Origin: Syngnathus acus
Lineage: Eukaryota > Chordata > Actinopteri > Syngnathiformes > Syngnathidae
DNA length: 64,000 bases
Direction: 5' to 3'
NCBI RefSeq assembly: GCF_901709675.1
Contig: NC_051092.1
Span: 12,336,491 to 12,400,490 of the forward strand
Of the stretch, positions 28,706-40,303 are shown in pieces. A program made the position numbers and the translations under genes. Under the pieces are notes generated by a model that saw nothing but the letters and a program-made list of their open reading frames with translations, searched no databases and was not told where the DNA came from. Numbering within the stretch: the stretch's first letter is position 1; every line of letters begins with the position of its first letter.

Positions 28706-29240
28706 AATAGAATAGAATAGAATAGATCTTTATTATCATTGTCACATGTACAACGAAATTTAAAAGTGCCAACCGATCAGTGCATCTGCTAAAATAAAAT
28801 AAATAAATAAAAATACAAGCTAAAAGTCTTTACAAACTAAAAACCACACAAAAGAACATACACAAACAAGTGACATGTAATGGCACACCCCCATATTTTT
28901 GTTAAAAAAGGCATGTAATTGCACACCCCCATATTGCACAGTTAAAATGTAGACCTGTAAAAATAACATGTAGATGACAGCTGTTCTTCTGCTCACCGCT
29001 GTGTTTCAACTCGTTAAAGCAGATGACCATTTTTTTAGCAGCATTTAGTGTGACTACTGCAGTAGGGTAAAAGCTTTTAGCGAATCTGCTGGTCCTTGAT
29101 TTATTTAGTATTTAGACTAGAGTCTTATAGTAGATTGAGTGCTTTTAAAGCATTTTAAAAATATCTCTTCTTGCACGGTGCGCCCTTCTAGTCATTTTAG
29201 TAAGCTTTTATTGCTGTCTCTAATTTTTTTGTTTTGTTTT
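28706..29240 (-). mobile_element. 3' end of a non-LTR retrotransposon
   Basis: On the minus strand it ends in ACAATAAAGATCTATTCTAT and repeats of ATTCT, preceded by CACATGTGACAATGATAAT-like and CACTGATCGGTTGGCAC sequence. A short copy of the same terminus lies at 51232-51345. The family (Rex1/CR1-like) is inferred from the tail form; no coding sequence was recognised, and the upstream limit is uncertain. Confidence 0.55.
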
Positions 29241-29635
29241 TAAAAATGTCGACACGATGTTTGCATGTCATCCTCATGCCCGTGGAGGTTTTGTCCGGTT
29301 ACTCCAGAACACTAAATTGTCTAGGTGTGACTGTTTGCCATCAAGATTCATGGTAATAAATTAGGTTTCTGTCCATGGCCACACCATCAGTGCATGTACA
29401 CCACAAGATGAACACACAAACCACTGGCAGTAGACTTACAGGATGAAGAAGTGAATAAAAAGACAGGAGACGTTTTGATGCAGAAAGATCCCTTTATTTA
29501 CCAGAAAGATGCACATTGACATTCCAATATCTTCTTCAATTATGATTAAGCACTCTCAAGAAGCAACAAAGACTTGATTATAAAGTCATGATTAGCCAAC
29601 TTAATTATGACTGAAAACAAGATGGTAAGGAGCGA

Positions 29636-30936
29636 TTAGTGGAACACATCTCTGATGCAAACATATGCATTTTCTTCTATGCATGCCTCAATTTCCCAAA
29701 ATTCATCTGTAAGAGAGATATGGTTAAGTAAAAAACTTTTTTTTTTTCAATAAGTTTAATTACTGATTTTACTTACTAGTCTCGTTGTACTCTACACAGT
29801 TATCAGTTGTAGAAGAAGGACTCCCATCAAAGCCCTGGAAATCGTTAATTGAGCCATCAGTCCAGATGTAGTCGTCATCCTGGAAGACAAATTACATTTG
29901 AATCAGACACGTGAAGATAACAACTGCTTGGATTTGCATCTGCTGTTTGTTGGTCATGATCCGTCTTGATTTGAAGCATAGTACCATCAAGAAACTGATG
30001 TTTGATGTCACACTGAATTGAATTGTGGTGGACAAAGTTGGTGACTGGACTATTGGGGAAATAAATCACGTTATCCTGAAAGAGGAATTGATAGTTTTAT
30101 AAAGTTGAACACAAGCCCTCCCAGGGGATCGATCACTAAATGTTATTTTCCAGCTAGTTGAGTACATTGTGAGAGGAGAGCACCTTTCAGGAAGTTCTCA
30201 AATCAATATATTATCCCTTTAACTGGTGTCAAGATTGAGTCTGAAGGGCACATTCATTTTTGATGACAAAAATACTTGGACTGAATACAAGCGAGAGGAT
30301 TTCAATCATACAGTGCTGGTCCATATTTTACCATAATATTGTCATGTAGTCCAATCCAGAATTGCGCGGCATTACCGCCCTCTCTAGCCAACTCCAAAAC
30401 AAATGCATTTTCCAGGTCATTGTGGATGGAAACAAGGTTGCCACCAAGAATGTTGCAGACGCTCTGATGGAAAGAGAGAGTACAAAGTTGATTCAGACCA
30501 TCACAGATTAGGTAAGATTTCGACTTGGCAACTACATCACAAGTATTTTCTTCCATACCTCTCCATCTGCAAAGTTCCTCTCATCACTTTGGTAGATGTA
30601 ACACTTACAGTCCAACTGAGTCCAGCCTTTGGGACAGCTATTATCTGCAACAGAAAGAAAACGACGAATGACGAAACTAAGAAATTGTTCATTTGATAAA
30701 GTAATTGAGTGAAGGCTACCAACCTTTGAATGTACTCTTTTCTGATGACCACTGTGAAGAAGAATAGCACATTGATAATAATTAGATTGCAGGACATTGA
30801 CACAAATGAAGACACCAGTTTGTCAAAAGCAAAAAAAAAAAAAGAAGTTTATTTAAGTCAGCTTTTGACTTACGGCTCCAGTCAAGAGTCCACTGATCGC
30901 ACAGAGGAGGAACGAGAAGCGAAGAGCAAATGTCAT
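29636..30936 (-). CDS. Secreted C-type lectin domain protein, gene E
   Basis: Complement of join(29636-29706, 29777-29879, 30332-30463, 30559-30644, 30724-30751, 30874-30936): 160 residues, intact, the shortest member. Signal peptide MTFALRFSFLLCAISGLLTG; micro-exon WSSEKSTFK; domain blocks CPKGWTQLDCKCYIYQ, SVCNILGGNLVSIHNDLENA, FWIGLHD, YIWTDGS, DNCVEYNET, AYVCI. The sugar site reads DGSPSSTTDN: no EPN or QPD. Exon 6 has the normal two cysteines. On this strand AATAAA (tttatt at 29493) serves as polyadenylation signal. Exon 4 is close to that of gene A (SVCNILGGNLVSIHN..LENAFVLEL), so A and E are sister copies despite lying 20 kb apart. Confidence 0.87.
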
Positions 30937-31034
30937 CTGTGCAATGAAAGAAAAATACTAACAATAAATATCAGCCATACATTTACATCAACATGTAAAA
31001 CAAAAGATGGAATATATGCTGAAAATGCATGTGA

Positions 31035-31115
31035 AAGTGAGTTTGAAAGATGAGATCAAAAGTTACCTTTGCAGTTGTGAGATGAGATCGAAAGTCACTT
31101 TTGCAGTTGTGATGC
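31035..31115 (-). repeat. Tandem duplication of the lectin E untranslated exon and donor
   Basis: Two copies of a roughly 37-bp unit, GATGAGATCAAAAGTTACCT and GATGAGATCGAAAGTCACTT in plus-strand reading, lie side by side. On the minus strand they give two successive donors, ACTGCAAAA|gtgact and ACTGCAAAG|gtaact, in the 5' UTR of lectin E. Confidence 0.7.
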
Positions 31116-31143
31116 TCGATGCCTCGGACACCAACAGCAATGC

Positions 31144-31188
31144 CTTTTAAGTGTTGGGTTGGCAGTTTCGAAATGTTGATTGTGCCAA
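31144..31188 (-). promoter_or_regulatory. Core promoter of lectin E, weak TATA
   Basis: Minus strand: TTGGCACAATCAACATTTCG, AAACTGCCAACCCAA, then CACTTAAAAGG. It aligns with the promoters of the other lectins but both the CATTCC core (CATTTC) and the TATA box (TTAAAAG) are degraded. Confidence 0.5.
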
Positions 31189-31189
31189 A

Positions 31190-32263
31190 TCAGGTCCAAG
31201 TCATGACACAACTCTTTTTATAATTAGCACAGTTTTGTAAATAATGTAAGTCAGGTAATGACCAAAAAAAAAAACTGAACAAAGAGTCATCATTTTTGCT
31301 GTCCTGTCTTTGCCAGGTTTTGAACAAAAGAGTCACTTTAGTCATCTCAAAATTATAGGCAAATCAGAAAGCACCTTAGTGTGTCATTAATCTATTCTTA
31401 AACGGGTTAGATGTTTATCAAGTTCATTTGATAGATACATTCAGCCCATGCCAACAACCCAACTTAACATAAAAAACTTTACCACTGTAAATTATTGGAA
31501 GTGCATAAAAAAGTTGAATTGAGACAACTATTAACATGCATTCGTTATTTTATATATCATATTTTGGCTTTAATTGTGAACATTTATCGGGTCACTGTTT
31601 GCAATCATGTCATATGTGAAGGTAGAGGAAGTGGGTAGGATTGGGGAGTAAGCGAATTTACTAATCTTATTACTGTTGTTATTGTGGTCTGTTTTGTTCT
31701 TTTCTTTGTAACATTTGTTATCCTTATTTTGTTTACAGCAACTAATTGACTAAAAACAGCTGAAAATGTAGCCAACTGAAACGACAAGCCTATAGATTAT
31801 AGGTAATATAATTGTGAGTATACTAAATATATTGTAAAACACCACAGCTAGAAACTCAATTAAAAAGTGCTGTTGAAATGAACTTTGGGAACCGGGAATA
31901 GCTAACTTGACTAGCAATTAAAGTGATTTTGTTGCATCACGACTAAACCTGTTTCACTAACTTCATTGAATCAGGCTGCGCCCGTCTATTTGTCTTTGTG
32001 TTTAATTATGAGAAAATTGCCTTATGTTACGTGAGAATTGCTGTCTTTTTATTATTTATTTTAAGGGGTGAGTCAGACCGTCTCAGATGAGCCCGGGCAC
32101 AGAGAAGCCACCAGCATTTATGGGTATTACTGGTAAATGGCTTACAATTTGCATGGCAGAGTTTCAACTGTAATCTGACTGTGATATCAATTGAAGGCGA
32201 GTGCTTCCTTTTTTGTTTTCAACATGCACAACAACCAACAATTTCCAGCAGTTCGTCATACAC
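31190..32263. other. Spacer between lectin E and a hAT element
   Basis: AT-rich DNA with no exon. At 31930-31960 the stretch GCATCACGACTAAACCTGTT resembles 45693-45715, one of the recurrent blocks scattered through the cluster. Confidence 0.45.
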
Positions 32264-33249
32264 CAGGGGTGTGCAAACCTTTTGCAAGGAGGGCCAGATT
32301 TGATAAAGTGAAGGGGCCCGGGGGCCAATAGTTTTTTTCGGACATTTTCTAACTACAAAAGTTTCATGCAAATACACACTGTTATAAAACAATTTTCATT
32401 GTCACAATTGTCTTTATTGTTCAAATGACAAAATAACCAAATATAAGCCACTCAGGCAGATGTGAACAACTCTAAAAACACAACTTCTGCCTTTCATTCA
32501 TATCTGAAGTCAGATAACATTGAACAAACTGTATGAAATACCTTAAATTTACATGAGTTTAATCATATTTTTGCCTCATGAACATCTTAAACAGGAGTTA
32601 TAAGTAATGAAAAGTTGTCTGTTATTATTAAAACTTAAAACAAGTGAAAAAGAAGTGAAAAACTATTTTCATAACACAGTCTTTGATAAATGTACCTTCA
32701 GCAAAAGGTTTGCCATGTATAGCTATTAACAGGGCTACTTCGTAGCTTGCTTTAGTGATATTTCATTTTCATTCACAGCCCCGCGTGAAGAATCGCTGTT
32801 GTGATGCCAGTTAGTTGTTAGTTTGTCATATGTGTTAGCATGTTTAGTCTGGTCGTGTCTCTTTAGGTTGAAATCCTTAAACAAGGCAACCGTATCTTTA
32901 CAAATTAGACAAACACATTTGTCTTGATTTTCAGTGAAAAAATAATGGTAATTCCCATCTCTCTTGAAAGCGACGACCCTAGATGTGAATTTTCCTTGTT
33001 TTCTTTGCAGTCGCCATGGCGGAGAGGGGTTTGCGGCACGGATGCAGACTGATATTATTAAAGTGGTGCTGCCAGCTTTTGGTAAAAGGAGGAATTACAG
33101 TTTCAAGTTTCATGATTTTTTATTATTTTAATTTAGTTTGACAGTGTAGACGGGCCATAAATAATACATTATAGTACCGAAGCTGCGGGCCGTATGAAAT
33201 CTGACGGGGGGCCGGATTTGGCCCACGGGCCGGACTTTGGACATGCCTA
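32264..33249 (-). mobile_element. hAT element with relic zinc-finger exon
   Basis: Begins CAGGGGTGTGCAAACC and ends GGACTTTGGACATGCCTA, an imperfect terminal inverted repeat, with an exact 8-bp target duplication TCATACAC at 32256-32263 and 33250-33257. The 986-bp body contains a decayed transposase N-terminus on the minus strand. Confidence 0.88.
32735..33016 (-). pseudogene. Relic BED-type zinc finger of a hAT transposase
   Basis: Minus strand from the ATG near 33016: a lysine-rich start is stopped by TAG, continues as RRFQERWELPLFF, then shifts frame to YHYFFTENQDKCVCLIC and KDFNLKRHDQTKH. The C-x2-C...H-x4/5-H spacing is that of the BED-like finger in hAT-Charlie transposases and their domesticated relatives. 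An internal stop and a frameshift show it is not functional, and the DDE-like catalytic part is absent. Confidence 0.7.
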
Positions 33250-33257
33250 TCATACAC

Positions 33258-34752
33258 AAAGTCAGCATAAGAAAACAGCATCCTCTAACGACAAAATGTT
33301 TGTACTACGAATACGTTTGTGGATTCGACAAACACGCAAAAATCACAAACAATAAGTGAACACATGTAAATCGTGTAAAAATCACGAGCCTATTTGTGGA
33401 TCTGACAAACGGCTAAAATTTGTGTGATGTATTTGTGTGAATAATTGTGTCTTAAATCTCGCCCCATATTCTCAAACATGCTATCTTGGTAAAGTCTACA
33501 GTTGTTGCTTTTCTCTAATGGCACCCAAATGTAATGTGGATAAAAAAAAAAGAAAAAAAAAGGTGCTGTAACACTGAAGCATCTCATAAACCAGCTTCAG
33601 GCCATTAACCCCAACAACAGCAAGCACCAGCAATATACACTAAGATTGATTTAAAAACTTTTAGTTTCAGCCTTTTTAATATGAATATATTGGGTGTTTT
33701 GACGCCACAAAAAACAGTGCAGTACCTAATCTTTATAGCGGGCCCATAATTGCTGTAGTCCATTCATATTTTATGAGTCTGATTGTAACGTGAATTTGAT
33801 GCCTAAGGTCAGACTTAAACTCGGAGGCTACACTTGAGCCCAAAGAGCAAGGCTGTTGAGTCACACCATATTATGGAAAGTCAATGAAGTTTTATGTTTT
33901 GTTTTGTTTTATGGGGCAGTTATATTTGAGCTATAAAAAAAAAATACTGTTTTAGTTGCAAAAATTAAATGTCACTATTCACGGCTGTTCGCTTATGACA
34001 AAAAATATTTACGTTTGTATAGTTATATTTGAGCTATAAAAAAAAAATACTGTTTTAGTTGCAAAAATTAAATGTCACAATTCACGGCTGTTCGCTTATG
34101 ACAAAAAATATTTACGTTTGTATAGTTTGTTTAGATTAACAGCCCCCCCACCCCCATTTCCAGTTAATTCTCATAGAAAGTTACAAATTTACAACATTTC
34201 AAAAATTCCCCAGCATAACTTTACATGAGATCATCAGACATTTACCAGAAATGTCCCCTTCATGACCTGAGTCTTCATTCGCTAAATTTGGCACAATAAT
34301 CACAACAGGAAGTGAATTGGAGCAACAGATTAATTACTGGTATTGGATGACGCTCAGCGACTTTTGCCTCAATTATGTTAGCACACACAAATTTTCCATC
34401 AGATCAAAGCGATAAGAATGAACTGTTTTCTTTCAGTGAAGATAATTGTTGGTTTTGTTGGTATGCGACCGATCCAGTTCAATTATCTCGTCTGACTCAG
34501 ATTGTCTGTACACTGTCAGCCTTGTTCCCACACGCCATTTTTACAGTACTTTTAAATATTGTTTTAATCTTCTATAGAGATGTCTGCTTTTCAATCTGAA
34601 ATCTTCATGTCCTGCATTCTGACACAGACGACATCAAGCTGTACATGCAGTTCAAACAAAATCAACATCCTTTCTTATTTCTATTTCTTTGTAATCTTGT
34701 TCTCTGTAGCTCAACTCAAGTTGAAACACTGATTAATATTTGTTCTGATTAC
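33258..34752. other. Intergenic DNA
   Basis: No exon found. It holds the 103-bp tandem duplication at 33919-34124 and, at 34438-34500, another copy of the recurrent block (GTATGCGACCGATCCAGTTC). Confidence 0.5.
33919..34124. repeat. 103-bp tandem duplication
   Basis: Two almost identical copies, each starting GTTATATTTGAGCTATAAAA, are at 33919 and 34022. A single substitution (CACTATTC versus CACAATTC) is visible. Confidence 0.95.
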
Positions 34753-34985
34753 AATTGTGTTTGTGGAATATGAGTAAAGCGGCAAAATTCACCCATTTTT
34801 ATTCATTTACTCAAGTTGCAGCCATTTTGCCACTTGCTGTTGACAGAAAATGACATCACTGTTGCTCAGGTGGGGAACTGTGATGTCATTTTCAGTCGAC
34901 AGCAATTGGCAAAATGCCCCCCCCCACCCAGAGATGAATAAAAAGGGTGAATTTTGTCACTTTACTCATATTCCACAAACACAAT
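34753..34985. mobile_element. Fold-back MITE
   Basis: ATTGTGTTTGTGGAATATGA at the left is matched by TCATATTCCACAAACACAAT at the right, and the pairing continues inward through GTAAAG..CAAAATTCACCC..TTTTTATTCAT and TTTTGCCA..TGGCAAAAT. Nearly the whole 233 bp can fold into one hairpin. No coding capacity. Confidence 0.85.
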
Positions 34986-34987
34986 AG

Positions 34988-35160
34988 TACCGTATTTTCC
35001 GCATCATAAGGCGCTTTGAGTTAAAAGTCACAGACTCAATTGCGGGGGCTTTTCTGTACTTAAGCCGCATTATAAGGCGCATGCATTCCATGACTTATCG
35101 TAAAAAAAAAAAATGTCACAGGGGCAAGACAGTGAGTTCAGTTGTACTTTATTCTACTAT
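34988..35160 (+). mobile_element. Truncated CCGTATTTTCC-type MITE
   Basis: Starts CCGTATTTTCCGCATCATAA and continues with AAGGCGC repeats (ATTATAAGGCGCATGC). The matching right end is missing, so it is a truncated or decayed copy directly next to the fold-back element. Confidence 0.55.
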
Positions 35161-35355
35161 TTAACCATGTACTGTACTGCACTGTACTGTACTCACATTA
35201 TTGTTAATCGATATTCATAAGCTAATCCATCAACGTCCTCATCTTATATGCTGTTGAGACACATACAACATATTGTAAAGACATTTTTGAGGTTGACTTC
35301 CCATTTTAATCAGGGTTGCAGCATTGTCATGTATCTGCTTGATTAACTTTTAATC

Positions 35356-35590
35356 ATCCATCCATCCATCCATCCATCCATCCATCCATCCATCCATCCA
35401 TCCATCCATCCATCCATCGCTTTTCCTCACAAGGGTCGTGGGCATGCTGGAGCCTATCCCAGCAGACTTTAGACAGTAGGTGGAGGACACCTTGACTCAC
35501 ACTCTCACCTACGATGCAATATGTCGTGTTCAATCGGCCTACCATGCATGTCTTTGGAATGTGGGAGGAAACCGGACTAGCAGGAAGAAA
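35356..35590 (-). mobile_element. tRNA-derived SINE, minus strand, 5' truncated
   Basis: Begins with CATC repeats (the GGAT tail reversed), then AGCCTATCCCAGC, a diverged middle and TTTGGAATGTGGGAGGAAAC. The tRNA-like head is not present. Confidence 0.75.
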
Positions 35591-35799
35591 CCCATGTTGC
35601 TAAACGAAATTAATGTTGCTATTCTTGGCAAAGAGATTGTAGAGATTACTCATTGTTTTCTCACCTTGTTTGGTTGGCTTTTTAATCACATGCCTTACCA
35701 AACTATGTATACTTCCTCATTGGTGAGTAATTACTGGCAATTGACCTGTCAAGTAAAAACAAACAGGATGGATGACATGAAAATGAATGACTCGGAATG

Positions 35800-36480
35800 T
35801 CGTGAGTCGGTGAGGACCATACTTCGAAGACCTCCTCAATTCCACCAACACACCTTCCATTGTGGAAGCAGGGCCTGGAGACTCCGAGGTGGACTCTCCA
35901 ATCTCTGGGGTCAAAGTCACTGAGGTTGTTAAAATACTCCTCTGAGGCAAGGCCCCGGGGGTGGATGAGATCTGCCGGAAGTTCTTAAAGGCTCTGGATG
36001 TTGTGGGGCTGTCCTGGGTGACGCGCCTCTACAACATTGCGTGGACATCCTGCCCCAAGTGGAGGAGTTCAAATATCTTGGGGTCTTGTTCAGGAGCGAG
36101 GGCAGGATGGAGCGTGAGATCGACAGGCGGATCGGTGCAGCGTACGTGTAATGCGGACTGTGTACCGGTCCATCGTGGTGAAGAGAGAGCAAAGGCAAAG
36201 CTCTCAATTTACTGGTCAATCTACACTCCTACCCTCACCTATGGTCACAAGCTATGGGTTGTAACCGAAAGAATGAGATCCTGGATACTAGCAGCCGAAA
36301 TGAGTTTCCTCCGCAGGGTGTCCGGACTCTCCCTTAGAGATAGGGTGAGAAGCTCGGTCATCCGGGAGAGACTCAGAGCAGAGCCACTGCTCCTCCACGT
36401 TGAGAGGAGCCAAATGAGGTGGCTCGGGCATCTCATCAGGATGCTTCCTGGACACCTCCCTGGGGAGGTGTTCCGGGCAT
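35800..36480 (+). mobile_element. Degenerate non-LTR retrotransposon reverse transcriptase fragment
   Basis: Frames read ILLSTNT-like and GVKVTEVVKILL, GKAPGVDEICRKFLKALD, WTRLYNIAW-like segments, then LTYGHKLWVVTERMRS, FLRRVSGLSLRDRVRSS and HVERSQMRWLGHLIRMLPG. These are typical of the RT fingers and the C-terminal region of a teleost LINE. Frameshifts and an internal deletion join the 5' and 3' parts, so the YxDD core is missing. Confidence 0.7.
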
Positions 36481-36565
36481 GGTCTGTCTCTCTCTCTGTC
36501 TCTCTGTCTCTCGCTCTCTCGCTCTCTCTATCCCCCCCTCTCTTATTTATTGAATACAATTTTTC

Positions 36566-36760
36566 TTGACAGACAGGCAATCGGCCTACCAAGTATGTTT
36601 TTGGGATGTGGGAGGAAACCGGAGTGACCGGCGAATACTCACGCGGGTACGGGGAGAACATGCAAACTCCAAACAGGGAGGGCCGGAGGTGGAATCAAAC
36701 TCGCACTCTCCTAACTATGAGACGGACGTGCTAACCGGTGCGCCACCATGTCGCCGCATG
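36566..36760 (-). mobile_element. tRNA-derived SINE, minus strand, 3' truncated
   Basis: Reads AATCGGCCTACCAAG, TTTTTGGGATGTGGGAGGAA, GGAGAACATGCAAACTCC and GGTGGAATCAAACTCGCAC, the reverse of the SINE body and B-box, ending at the head (GTGCGCCACCATGTCGCC). Confidence 0.8.
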
Positions 36761-37139
36761 AACAATTATTTGAAGATAATTTAATACTTATGCTAGTAAT
36801 ATTTGAAAGTAATATTTGAAAGTTATAAAGTTATATTCTTACTTTAGCTTTATTAAAAGTTCTTTGCTGTCAGATACTGGTTCTTTATACAAACCCGGAT
36901 GGGGAAAACCAAAATCGTTTTTTTCAGAGTGAGATTGGTTCACTTTTCTGGTTTGAGTTGTGGCAAGGTGATAAAAAAAAATGCACATTTGTTTTTGAAG
37001 TGTAATTAATCAACCATGAGGAACTACTGACAAAGCCTGGCAAAAATATTGTTGAAAAGGTCACTCCAGGAGGAAGCATCAAGTTGAATAATAGGAATAG
37101 GCCCATTTGCTTTGAAGAGAACTTGACAGAAACTCACCA

Positions 37140-37340
37140 CCAACATTTTTGTTTCTGTAACTATTTTAAGGTTCTTTTACTAGTTTTTAAATGTCTCAAT
37201 GGGCTATCTGATATCCTGAGGTCCTTTGCCCCTGGCCTTCTAATTGTTCCTAGAGCTAGAACAAAAACCTATGGAGCATCTAGGATTTGGCTGACACCTG
37301 AATCTTGAGGCTGGGAACTCTTTCACAGTTTTTCAGTTCA
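37140..37340 (+). mobile_element. L2-like LINE C-terminal fragment
   Basis: A short frame reads FKVLLLVFKCLNG and LIVPRARTKTYGASRIW, a pattern common after the RT domain of teleost L2/Rex-type LINEs. Only about 200 bp remains. Confidence 0.5.
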
Positions 37341-37429
37341 AGATTTTGGGCAAAGGCCAGATGTAATCTTGTCACGGAAACTTGATCAGATTGATTCGTC
37401 ACGAGTTTTGAAGTTGAATGGCCCTAAGG

Positions 37430-37758
37430 CATAGGTGTCAAACTCAAGGCCCGGGGGCCAGATATGGCCCGCCACATCATTTTATGTGGCCCGCGAAGAC
37501 AAATTGTGCATCAAAACGTGCGTCATTACTAGAATTGCAAATTGTCTTCACTTTTAATCATATCTATTTTTTTTAAATATTTGACCAGTTTTTACTCTTC
37601 TGATTTGAAAACGAGTTATTTGTCAGTTTGTTTTGTAGCTTTTACTGTATATAATATGAGGTGCTCATACATTTATTTAGGTTGACAGTCATAATGGCCC
37701 TCCGAAAGAAGCTATGACTACAATGCGGCCCGCGAAAAAAATGAGTTTGACACCCCTG
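37430..37758. mobile_element. hAT MITE
   Basis: Starts CATAGGTGTCAAACTC and ends GAGTTTGACACCCCTG, with an exact 8-bp target duplication CCCTAAGG at 37422-37429 and 37759-37766. 329 bp, no transposase. Confidence 0.9.
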
Positions 37759-38310
37759 CCCTAAGGAGATGTATCTGGTATCGTCTGATAGAGTAAAGCA
37801 GTTGTTTTTATAAATGCCAGGGGTCCATAGTTTATGATGCTCCAAGCACGGAGAATGCGGCTCCAAGGCAAGAGCATGCAAAAGTTGGAACCAATAGGGA
37901 AGGGGCCCTGGGCAACCATCCTCCATTAGATGGGTAGGTATTCACATCATCCCCTTGTGGACAATCTCCGATAGTTGAAGCATCCAAAAATATTAAGGGG
38001 CATCTGCCTGTGCTTGATGGTCTTAGAGTTAGAAAATCTGCAGAACCTCCCTCCAAGCCCCGAAAGATTCAATCTTCAAAAACGAAGGCTAGAGCCTGGG
38101 TACAAACCAACAACCCACTCAGCTGTGAGGTAGACGTGCCAACTAGTAGGCCACATGTCACAATTACGCATTCTTATTCGCATAAATTCCACTCAATAGT
38201 CCCAAAGATCAGTGACTACGGTCCAAAACCCGTTTGTCAATGACAGAATAGTAAAAATAAACATTCTTTGTTCTCTTTTTGGTGAATTTGTTTTGGTTTC
38301 TTGTGTCACG

Positions 38311-38352
38311 TGACACAATGAACATTCTATTTCTACCAATCCACCATATAAA
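38311..38352 (+). promoter_or_regulatory. Core promoter of lectin F
   Basis: TGACACAATGAACATTCTAT, then TTCTACCAATCCAC and CATATAAAAC. The untranslated exon ends CAACTGCAAAG before gtaacg at 38400. The CATTCC core is changed to CATTCT. Confidence 0.6.
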
Positions 38353-38440
38353 ACAAATCTTCATCGTCATTCTCAGCATCAAGCATCGCAACTGCAAAGG
38401 TAACGTTACATAATACTTTTCTAACTAAATTTCATGCGAC

Positions 38441-38549
<109 letters not shown>

Positions 38550-38658
38550 CCCCGAGTCGAAATTCATTCTATAAATGTCCACTGCTTTCTTGATTCAAAT
38601 GAAAATGAAATGCTGATTTTTACTGCAAAAAATATGAATCGTTTTCAATATTATACAG

Positions 38659-40008
38659 ATGGCACTTGCTCTGCGCTCGTTGTTCCTCCTTTGTGAGATC
38701 AGTGGATTCCTGACTGGACTCGTAAGTGAAAATCTCACCCGCTGACTTCAACAATTTACAATGGTCTTTGATGTATTGGTGTCTTCATTTGTTCCAATAT
38801 TCAGTCTTATTTTAACCATGTGCTTTTCTTCTTCAAAGTGGTCTTTCCCTGCAATAGGTCGGTAGTTGTTACTCACAAATACTTTTTCTAGTTAGATAAC
38901 AAGCAGTTTTGCTGATTTGATTGACGTACATACCTCCTTTTCCTCTGTAAAAAAAGGCATTGCCGACGTCACCTGCCCTGCAGGCTGGACTCATTTGGAC
39001 TGTTCCTGTTACATTTACCAAGACGAAGCAAGGAACTTTGCAGATGGAGAGGTATGGATGACAATAGTTTACTGCTCTTACCATCCGTTTGGTGATTGGA
39101 CATTGTGGCTCTGAGTTAAAATATGCCTGGTGTATCTTGAACGTGTTCATCCATCCGCCCTCCACCCTGCAGGCCGTGTGCAACATTCTTGGTGGAAATC
39201 TGGTATCCATTCATAATGACCTGGAAAACGCAGTTGTCCAACAACTGATTGCTGCAGCTAACCTTACTTGGATTGGACTTCATGATTCAATTGTGGTAAA
39301 AGACTAACCAGTTCAAACTTTCTCTTGTGTTCAGTAGAAATATTTTTGTCACTTAGCCCAACAGACTCCATTTTGTCGTCACCATCTTAAAGTAAGGAGG
39401 TGTTGAGTTGAGAGTCTCCAGCAATGCAAAGTTAAGATATCACGAGGCTGAAAAACCACAATGTCATCCGTCTCTGCTTAAAATTTGACAATATCAAATA
39501 TGGATGGTTTGGCGCTTAAATTCAACTTTACATTCAATCTAATTTTCTTTCAGAAAAAAATGGATATTTAACAACAATTAAACTGACCCTGTGCTCCAAA
39601 CTCTGACCTCAATCTCTGGCTTGACTCAGTTTCATAATGAATTGTTTCTAATACTGTTGAAACACAATGTATGGATTGCCTTGTGACAAACAAACAGCAC
39701 ATGCAAAGTGCTGTCGTCATGTTTAACTTGAAATGTAACTTTGTCTTTCAGGATGGTGACTACATTTGGACTGATGGCACAGTTGAGAATTTCCGCAACT
39801 TTGGTACAGGGGAGCCCAATAGCAGTAATGGTGACTGTGTACTGATGGATGAGACTGGTAGGTGAAACGATTAAAGTTTGCTAAGGACACAGTCCTGCAA
39901 TACAAAAACATTTCCATATTTCTTCCAGCTGGACTTTGGACAAGTGCAAACTGTACAGATCTTCAAACATATGTTTGCATCAAGAATGTGCATCGTTTGT
40001 TCACCTAA
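38659..40008 (+). CDS. Secreted C-type lectin domain protein, gene F
   Basis: Join(38659-38721, 38839-38857, 38957-39051, 39173-39295, 39752-39857, 39929-40008): 161 residues, intact. Signal peptide MALALRSLFLLCEISGFLTG; a 19-nt micro-exon (WSFPAI); domain blocks CPAGWTHLDCSCYIYQDEARNFADGE, AVCNILGGNLVSIHNDLENA, TWIGLHD, YIWTDGT, GEPNSSNGDCVLM, GLWTSANCTDLQTYVC. EPN at the sugar site is the mannose-type calcium motif; the partner WND strand motif is not seen (SANCTD). Tandem duplicate of gene G, 2.3 kb downstream, with introns also alike. The exon 3 acceptor is preceded by a run of A instead of pyrimidines. Confidence 0.88.
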
Positions 40009-40303
40009 TCGCTCGTTTTACCATCGTCTGCCTTCTGTCACAATGAATTTCCATAATCATGACTCAAAGAAAGAAACTTAAGTGGTGTCGTTGTAATTTT
40101 AGGTTTACGCTCAAATCTGCTTTTCTTCTCTATTCCTTCAAATGTTACTGACAACAATTTTCTAATGTCAAAGCATTTCTCTATTAAATGAAGGCTTTTT
40201 TTTCCAGCATCAAAATGTATTTGTTTGTCATTTTTACATGCATTTTTTAAACTGAGTCTATTGCTTGAAACCTAAAATTGAAAAACTTGGGCACTAGCAC
40301 TAC

